From: Halocaridina rubra
Taxonomy: Eukaryota; Arthropoda; Malacostraca; Decapoda; Atyidae
Assembly (NCBI GenBank): GCA_037179515.1
Contig: JAXCGZ010009438.1
Coordinates: 291,001 to 355,000 of the forward strand
Reading direction: 5' to 3'
DNA: 64,000 bases
The position numbers were made by a program, and so were the translations under genes. Positions 58,166 to 64,000 of the stretch are shown here, piece by piece. The notes under the pieces are model-generated. The model worked only from the letters and a program-made list of their open reading frames with translations, was not told where the DNA came from and ran no database searches. Each line of letters begins with the position of its first letter. Position 1 is the first letter of the stretch.

Positions 58166-58360
58166 TAGTCATCGTGGCTTAAGCGGTAGCGTCCGCGACT
58201 TTGAGGCATCAGGTCGAGGATTCGCGCCCCGTCACGGTCTGAGGTTAGCAAGGGCATGCATTCAGGGTAACGATTACATCTGCCAAAACAAGTCCTTTGC
58301 AAGAAGGCAACCGTCCTAGCCCTTGGTAGAAAAGGGAGTTCGTGACGTAAAACCGGAACA
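58166..58360 (+). repeat. SINE family 1 copy, full length
   Basis: TAGTCATCGTGGCTTAAGCG to AAACCGGAACA. Confidence 0.85.
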
Positions 58361-58364
58361 TTGA

Positions 58365-58790
58365 ACGTAAGCAATATGAAATTAAGTAATTTATTAATTA
58401 ATATTTTTTTTATGCGTAAGAGATGGGACAGATCTCAAAAACCGTTCTCATATCGACAGAATAACCGCCTAAGTCAATCGTTACGCAAAATTCCTTAGAG
58501 TAACAACATTTCTCTGTCCAATTCAGGTATAGGGATTGCAATTGGAGTCCATTCTTATTTTTTTACCATGACTAGGGAGGAATACTACAAATTACTCTCA
58601 AGTAAATCCTTCCGGCAACGCTGCTTGATGTCCAAACGTACTGACTCTGTCTTTCTTTTGAAGCTAATCAGCAGCGTCTAGAGGGGGAAGTGCAAAATGG
58701 TGTACAAGACACTCCTGAGTTATCTTTAGCCCAGACAAGCAGCAAAGTATCCAGCTGCATTAACCTTCTAACAAGACAAAATGAGACAAG
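58365..58790. other. No recognisable gene
   Basis: Unclassified; no frame longer than about 60 codons with good context. Confidence 0.35.
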
Positions 58791-58792
58791 CG

Positions 58793-58801
58793 CGCGCGCG
58801 C

Positions 58802-58867
<66 letters not shown>
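58793..58867. repeat. (CG)n(CA)n microsatellite
   Basis: Five CG then about 32 CA units. Confidence 0.98.
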
Positions 58868-59237
<370 letters not shown>

Positions 59238-59360
59238 ACATAGTATTATACTGCAGGAATAAATATTTTCCTTACACTGCATATGCATGTGATAAGGATG
59301 CATAGGAATACATGCACGCAATCTGTCGATTCACCACTTTTTAGAGGGAGGAAAGTGAGT

Positions 59361-59361
<1 letters not shown>

Positions 59362-59416
<55 letters not shown>

Positions 59417-59425
59417 TATATATAT
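59362..59425. repeat. (TA)n microsatellite
   Basis: About 60 bp with one phase shift at 59410. Confidence 0.95.
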
Positions 59426-59429
59426 GCAA

Positions 59430-59699
59430 TATTTATACAGTGAAGCATTTTCTTCTCTAATTTGGAGTGCTGTTATTTGATAGTTCGAGGCCATTGACGA
59501 GTGTTCATATTTTCATTTAATTTTTTTTATGCAACCCATATTGTTTACATATTAGAGATGATGGAATTTATTTTGCGCTAATGCCCGACTTCATGATGGA
59601 CCTCTACAAACTCCTTAATATAAACAGAAGAAAACAATTTTGTTTATACTTTGGGGATTAGGGCTGGGTTGGCAATCTATAGCTGATGTCATTATATTA

Positions 59700-59776
<77 letters not shown>

Positions 59777-60055
59777 GAACATATCAGGGCGTGCCTGCTC
59801 GTGCTCTTCCATGTATAGTTATTGAATTAATGGAAAAAAAAAAGTGCAGATGGTGTTGCCTTTCGAGTAAGCAGACGGAGAAAATCAAGAAAGAAACGGG
59901 ATTTCGATGAGAATAAGATTTTCTTGTTCTTAATTCTTCCTCATTTTTCTTTTCTGGCTTTACTGAACACCATCACCACTTTTTGGTAAAGAAGAATATT
60001 ATTTGCTATTGTTGTAAACTGTTTCTCGTGCTGTTAAGTACTCTATAATTTTATA
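59430..60055. other. No gene seen; one (TA)n array
   Basis: A TA array at 59699-59772. Remaining sequence unclassified. Confidence 0.4.
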
Positions 60056-60059
60056 GCTG

Positions 60060-60234
60060 GGGGGCGCGGAAGCCCATTGGTAGAGTGCGCAAGTCGAGAA
60101 GCGACTACCGCAGGTTCGTTCCCACCATGGGGCGGTAGGAAAGACATTCAGCCTTAATCTCACTGTGTCCACTCCCTTTCTCTCACCTGCTCACCTAGTC
60201 GCCCGGTAGGCTACGTCAGCCTGTCTGTTGAGAG
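60060..60234 (+). repeat. SINE family 3 copy, 5' part, split by SINE-1
   Basis: GGCGCGGAAGCCCATTGGTA head, CAGGTTCGTTCCCACC (B-box like) and CATTCAGCCTTAATCTCACT body, with an extra segment before the insertion. It resumes at 60444 and ends CGAATAAGGATTAATTGTGA near 60545. Confidence 0.65.
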
Positions 60235-60429
60235 TAGTCCCGTGGCTCAAGCCGTAGCGTCCGCGACTCTGAGGCGTCAGGTCAAGGGTTCACTCCCCTT
60301 CACGGTCTGAGGATAGCAAGGGCATGCAGTCATGGTAACGATTACATCTGCCAAAACAGGTCTTTCGCAAAAAGGCAACCGTCCTAGCCCTTATTAGAAA
60401 AGGGAGTTCGTGACGTAAAACAACAACAA
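60235..60429 (+). repeat. SINE family 1 copy with 14-bp target duplication
   Basis: The 14-mer CTGTCTGTTGAGAG flanks it exactly at 60221-60234 and 60430-60443. It defines the unit as about 195 bp from TAGTCCCGTGGCTC to an (ACA)n tail. Inserted inside a SINE-3 copy. Confidence 0.93.
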
Positions 60430-60694
60430 CTGTCTGTTGAGAGATTGTGGACGAGTCTTCTCCACTCTCTCCCCTCATGATAACTTATCTTGGCGTCTTG
60501 AGGGGTCATATCCCCTCTCCCATTCGAATAAGGATTAATTGTGACACTTAAACTGGTAGAAGTATTATATGTAGTTTTATTATTACTAGTAAGGCAAAGC
60601 GTCTATTGTTAGGAATGAAGGCTTTTGATGCCGGAGTTTTGCTATACATTTCGTTAGAGTTACAGTAATAGAGTGTTTTCCATTATAGGCTATT

Positions 60695-60830
60695 GCTATT
60701 ATTAATCCCTATTCCAAAAGGGGGTTTGACACATACAGGTTGAACCTGGAGAATGAATGCTGGATGCCCTTCTTAACGCCCCGTGGTAAGCTCGAACAGA
60801 CAGTCTCTTTCATAATTCTTTAAATTTTGT
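60695..60830 (-). repeat. SINE family 3 copy
   Basis: ATTATTAATCCCTATTCCAA, GAATGCTGGATGCCCTTCTT and CGCCCCGTGGTAAGCTCGAA. Confidence 0.6.
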
Positions 60831-60879
60831 CTTACCGATACACCAGTTATCAATGGAGGAATGCAAATTCCTCTGCCTT

Positions 60880-60992
60880 GTCCTTAACCTTTTTCTTTTT
60901 CTTCGTCTTGGTATTTTCTCGTGCCCGGGCCTCTATTGATGAGGGCAGTTTCTGCCTGTCCCGGTGTCATACTCATGAAAAATAAAGTTTTT
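60880..60992 (+). mobile_element. LINE-B 3' tail, solo copy
   Basis: TTTTTCTTCGTCTTGGTATT, GTGCCCGGGCCTCTATTGAT, GAGGGCAGTTTCTGCCTGTC and CCGGTGTCATACTCATG. Plus orientation. Confidence 0.7.
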
Positions 60993-60999
60993 GGACATT

Positions 61000-61200
61000 G
61001 TATCTGGGTCAGACAATAGTCAAATAGATGACTGAGACCAAATTAAAAATTGTTTTGCCCTCTGACTCCTTCATTCTGAGTACCGGTATAACTGTAGAAA
61101 TATATTTTCCCCCTCAATTCTCACCTGTCTTACGTCAACTGCGCGCGCCTTGTATGTTTTCCAATCAGATATGATGTGCTCATTCTCGAAAGACCATATA
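61000..61200. other. No recognisable gene
   Basis: Unclassified flank with a GCGCGC at 61141. Confidence 0.3.
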
Positions 61201-61236
61201 TATGTGTGTGTGTGCATGCGTGCGTGTGTGTGTGTG

Positions 61237-61301
<65 letters not shown>

Positions 61302-61313
61302 TGGTATGACCCT

Positions 61314-61363
<50 letters not shown>
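61201..61363. repeat. (GT)n and duplicated (GA)n blocks
   Basis: GT at 61201-61239, GA at 61240-61295, then GATTGTGGTAT-GACCCTATTTGA, GA again to 61362 and the same phrase again, a local duplication. Confidence 0.95.
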
Positions 61364-61367
<4 letters not shown>

Positions 61368-61369
61368 TG

Positions 61370-61880
61370 GTATATGACCCTATTTGATATGTTTAAACAG
61401 ATATCACATTACTGGAAGGATTGTTGCTCTCAAAATGGAGAACACTAGTTTCACAAGTAAGAGAATTTTCATTCGCCCAGTATCTCTGATTAGCAAGTAA
61501 ACCTTTCTCCTGTGCTCAATCGCGGTAGTATCAGATTGCACTGGCTTATAATTAAATATCGCGACCCTGAGTTTTTGCTTGTGTCATCGGCCAACACCTT
61601 TCTTCATCGTGACCTTATCTGTTTGTGTCCTATTTACCCCCTCTGGGGCACCCTTTTCCCTCCTCGCTTACTTGGAAACTTGCCCATTTTGATCTCATAT
61701 AACACTTTAAGCTCATATTCTCTCACTTTTACTCGTAGAAAGGAGGGAAAATTGTGTCTCCCCCTCCAAGTTCATATGGTTTTGGCAAGGGAATTAACTC
61801 ATCCACCTCCTTTATTTTTTTTTTCTACCGAGATGTTGTTTTAGATTCTCCACCCACGTATGGATGGAACGGGTCATGGA
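61370..61880. other. Unassigned stretch
   Basis: The plus frame 61512-61844 is open for 110 codons with no recognised motif. Pyrimidine-rich, possibly part of a LINE 5' region. No call. Confidence 0.3.
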
Positions 61881-61884
61881 GGAC

Positions 61885-62035
61885 CCATAGGGTGGTCGCC
61901 AGCTGGCACAGGTCCCAACCCCCCACTGTGGTGCCCAACCACAGCAGTAACCTCCCCAGTAAACAGCTTAAACTCTCTTTCCTGGACGAGGTGCGATCCC
62001 TCGGCCAGCGCGTTACTACTGTACTAGCCAGGAGG
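61885..62035 (-). repeat. SINE family 2 copy
   Basis: CCCCACTGTGGTGCCCAACC, CCCAGTAAACAGCTTAAACT and ACTACTGTACTAGCCAGGAG. Confidence 0.75.
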
Positions 62036-62079
62036 CTAACGGGAAAATGCAATTGGATCACAGTAGTTGTTGTGTGTCC

Positions 62080-62235
62080 GTTTATGTCGCAGTTATTTCC
62101 CATACTAATAAGGGTGGACACACAAGTTCGAGCTGGGGAATTAAGTATGGATGCCCATCCTAACGTCCCACTGTGAGTTCGAACACGGGTTTGTCACTTT
62201 CAGAGTCAACTGCTTTAACCACAGTGCTACCGATG
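62080..62235 (-). repeat. SINE family 3 copy
   Basis: TATGTCGCAGTTATTTCCCA, GTTCGAGCTGGGGAATTAAG and AGTTCGAACACGGGTTTGTC. Confidence 0.7.
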
Positions 62236-62290
62236 ATATATAATCATCTTGCGAATAGGTTTTTGGGCTTTAATGGAACTGATTTTACTC

Positions 62291-62472
62291 TCCGTGGCAA
62301 AATGGTAGCGTCCGTGACTCTTAGGTCGAGGGTTCGCGCCCCGTCACGGACTGAGGTTAGTAAGGACATACACTCAGGGCAATGATTACATCTGCCAAAA
62401 CAAGTCCTTCGCAAGAAGGCAACCGTCCTAGCCCTTAGTTGAAAAGGGAGTTCGTGACGTAAAACCAAAACC
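62291..62472 (+). repeat. SINE family 1 copy
   Basis: TCCGTGGCAAAATGGTAGCG (diverged A box), GGTCGAGGGTTCGCGCCCCG and GTTCGTGACGTAAAACC. Confidence 0.75.
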
Positions 62473-62639
62473 ATAAATCTAACTCATAGGAACAAATTGA
62501 GAGACTATTATTCGAGAAAAAAAAACTTGCTATTTAAGTTGTAAGTAATTGTAAGTTTTAAATAAAAAAAATAAAATTGGTGGAGTTAGGTGTATGGGGG
62601 CGTTTTCTTACTTTTTCAAAATTTTTCTCGTTATGAGCT

Positions 62640-62864
<225 letters not shown>

Positions 62865-62879
62865 TTCTCTCTCTCTCTG

Positions 62880-63058
62880 CTTGTTTAGTACAGTGGTAAC
62901 GCGCTGGCTTCGCATACACGAGGTCAAGAGATCGGTTCCCGTCCAAGACCGAGAGTTTAAGCTGTTTACTGGCAGGTTACTGCTGTGGCTAGGCACCACA
63001 GTGGGGGGTTGGGGCTTGCCCCGGCAGACGAATACCCATTGTATAATGGAAATAAAGG
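62880..63058 (+). repeat. SINE family 2 copy, full length
   Basis: TTTAGTACAGTGGTAACGCG, AGGTCAAGAGATCGGTTCCC, TTACTGCTGTGGCTAGGCAC and GAATACCCATTGTATAATGG; the tail becomes (ATT)n. Confidence 0.85.
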
Positions 63059-63223
<165 letters not shown>

Positions 63224-63228
63224 ATTAC

Positions 63229-63290
63229 AGTTTGGGGTTGGGCTTGCCCCGGCTGACGAATACCCATTGTATAATGGAAATAAAAGTTTA
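63229..63290 (+). repeat. SINE family 2, 3' end, second unit
   Basis: GGGGTTGGGCTTGCCCCGGC, GAATACCCATTGTATAATGG and AAATAAAAG. Same tail as the copy ending at 63058, followed again by (ATT)n then (CT)n. Confidence 0.85.
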
Positions 63291-63416
<126 letters not shown>

Positions 63417-63630
63417 TTTGATTTTTCCTTTCCGTATTTATGTGACGAGGAAAGGGGGCGAGCGAGTATCTTCCATTCTAAGTATAATTATGGTGGTTCT
63501 CTTCAATGTCGGCATCTCATTTTTTTTTCCTCTGATACTGATGACGGTGAATGGATGGTAAAATGAGTTTCCATTTATTTAGCTTGTTGCTGCCAAATTG
63601 AATTAGAAGAGTGTAATGTTTGTCCCAGAA

Positions 63631-63631
63631 T

Positions 63632-63697
<66 letters not shown>
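63631..63697. repeat. (GA)n microsatellite
   Basis: About 66 bp with one interruption. Confidence 0.97.
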
Positions 63698-63700
<3 letters not shown>

Positions 63701-63870
63701 ACCTAGCCCCCAGTTGTTTTGACTGAAGACCCTCGTATCTGAACACGAAATTCTCCCCCCCCCCCATGACAGTTAGCTTAAGTATTTATTCAAAACTGTT
63801 TGAAAGCGCTAAAGTACTCAAAATAAGTATTTTGTTAAGGAAAGGAATTAACTAAATTTTGCAGTTCAGT

Positions 63871-64000
63871 TCCGGTTTTACGTCACGGACTCCCTTTTCA
63901 ACTAGGACGGTTGCCTTCTTGCGAAGGACTTGTTTTGGCAGATGTAATCATTACCCTGAGTGCATGCCATTGCTAACCTCAGACCGTGACGGGGCGCGCA
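63871..64000 (-). repeat. SINE family 1 copy, runs off the window
   Basis: TCCGGTTTTACGTCACGGAC to GACCGTGACGGGGCGCGC; the head lies beyond the right edge. Confidence 0.8.

Overview
The window is a repeat-dense animal nuclear sequence, most likely from a decapod crustacean. This is inferred from the mix of five tRNA-derived SINE families, CR1-, RTE- and Jockey/I-like LINEs, BEL/Pao, DIRS-like, hAT and Tigger/pogo elements, very long (AT)n, (ATT)n and (GA)n arrays, and a pair of ZAD-like C2H2 zinc-finger genes of a pancrustacean type. No bacterial, organellar, rRNA or CRISPR signal was seen. Families were identified by reading translated fragments and repeated segments, not by database search.

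Host genes are few. (1) 3.36-5.65 kb, minus strand: a spliced gene whose exons are short. It has a signal-peptide exon, a 22-codon Gly/Ser exon and a 67-codon Thr-rich exon ending in Gly/Tyr repeats. All junctions carry consensus splice sites and phases agree. I do not recognise the protein. (2) 20.38-23.64 kb, minus: an uninterrupted 1084-codon gene with a ZAD-like module, three AT-hooks and eleven C2H2 fingers. (3) 37.60-40.17 kb, minus: its 856-codon paralogue with the same ZAD-like module and eleven fingers in the same order, but no AT-hooks. A GC-richer exon-like block with a YY1-like ATGGCG context and a GTGAGT donor at 48.35-48.5 kb (minus) may be a distal 5' UTR exon of gene 3. (4) 53.99-54.05 kb, plus: a signal-peptide first exon with a perfect donor, downstream of an NRF1-like palindrome; a 50-codon second exon at 54.74 kb is possible.

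Layout: 0-6 kb DIRS-like RNase H remnant, a tandem array of SINE-3 copies, a 70-bp minisatellite and gene 1. 6-19.5 kb CR1-like, RTE-like and other LINE pieces in both orientations, with SINEs and (AT)n arrays. 19.5-23.7 kb gene 2 with its 3' UTR. 24-37 kb a nested transposon block: three copies of a long-TIR element around a 181-bp satellite, a Tigger/pogo element split by a BEL/Pao element that is itself split by a hAT element with an 8-bp target duplication, and TA-flanked MITEs. 37.6-41 kb gene 3. 41-47.5 kb foldback hairpins, a LINE-B copy and a 71-bp minisatellite. 47.5-64 kb SINEs, CR1-like minus copies, microsatellites and the secreted-protein first exon.

The two zinc-finger proteins probably act as related DNA-binding regulators, and their duplication is the main gene-level event here. 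Everything else is mostly a record of serial insertion, in which SINE and LINE 3' tails and TA target sites are repeatedly found at the edges of microsatellites.
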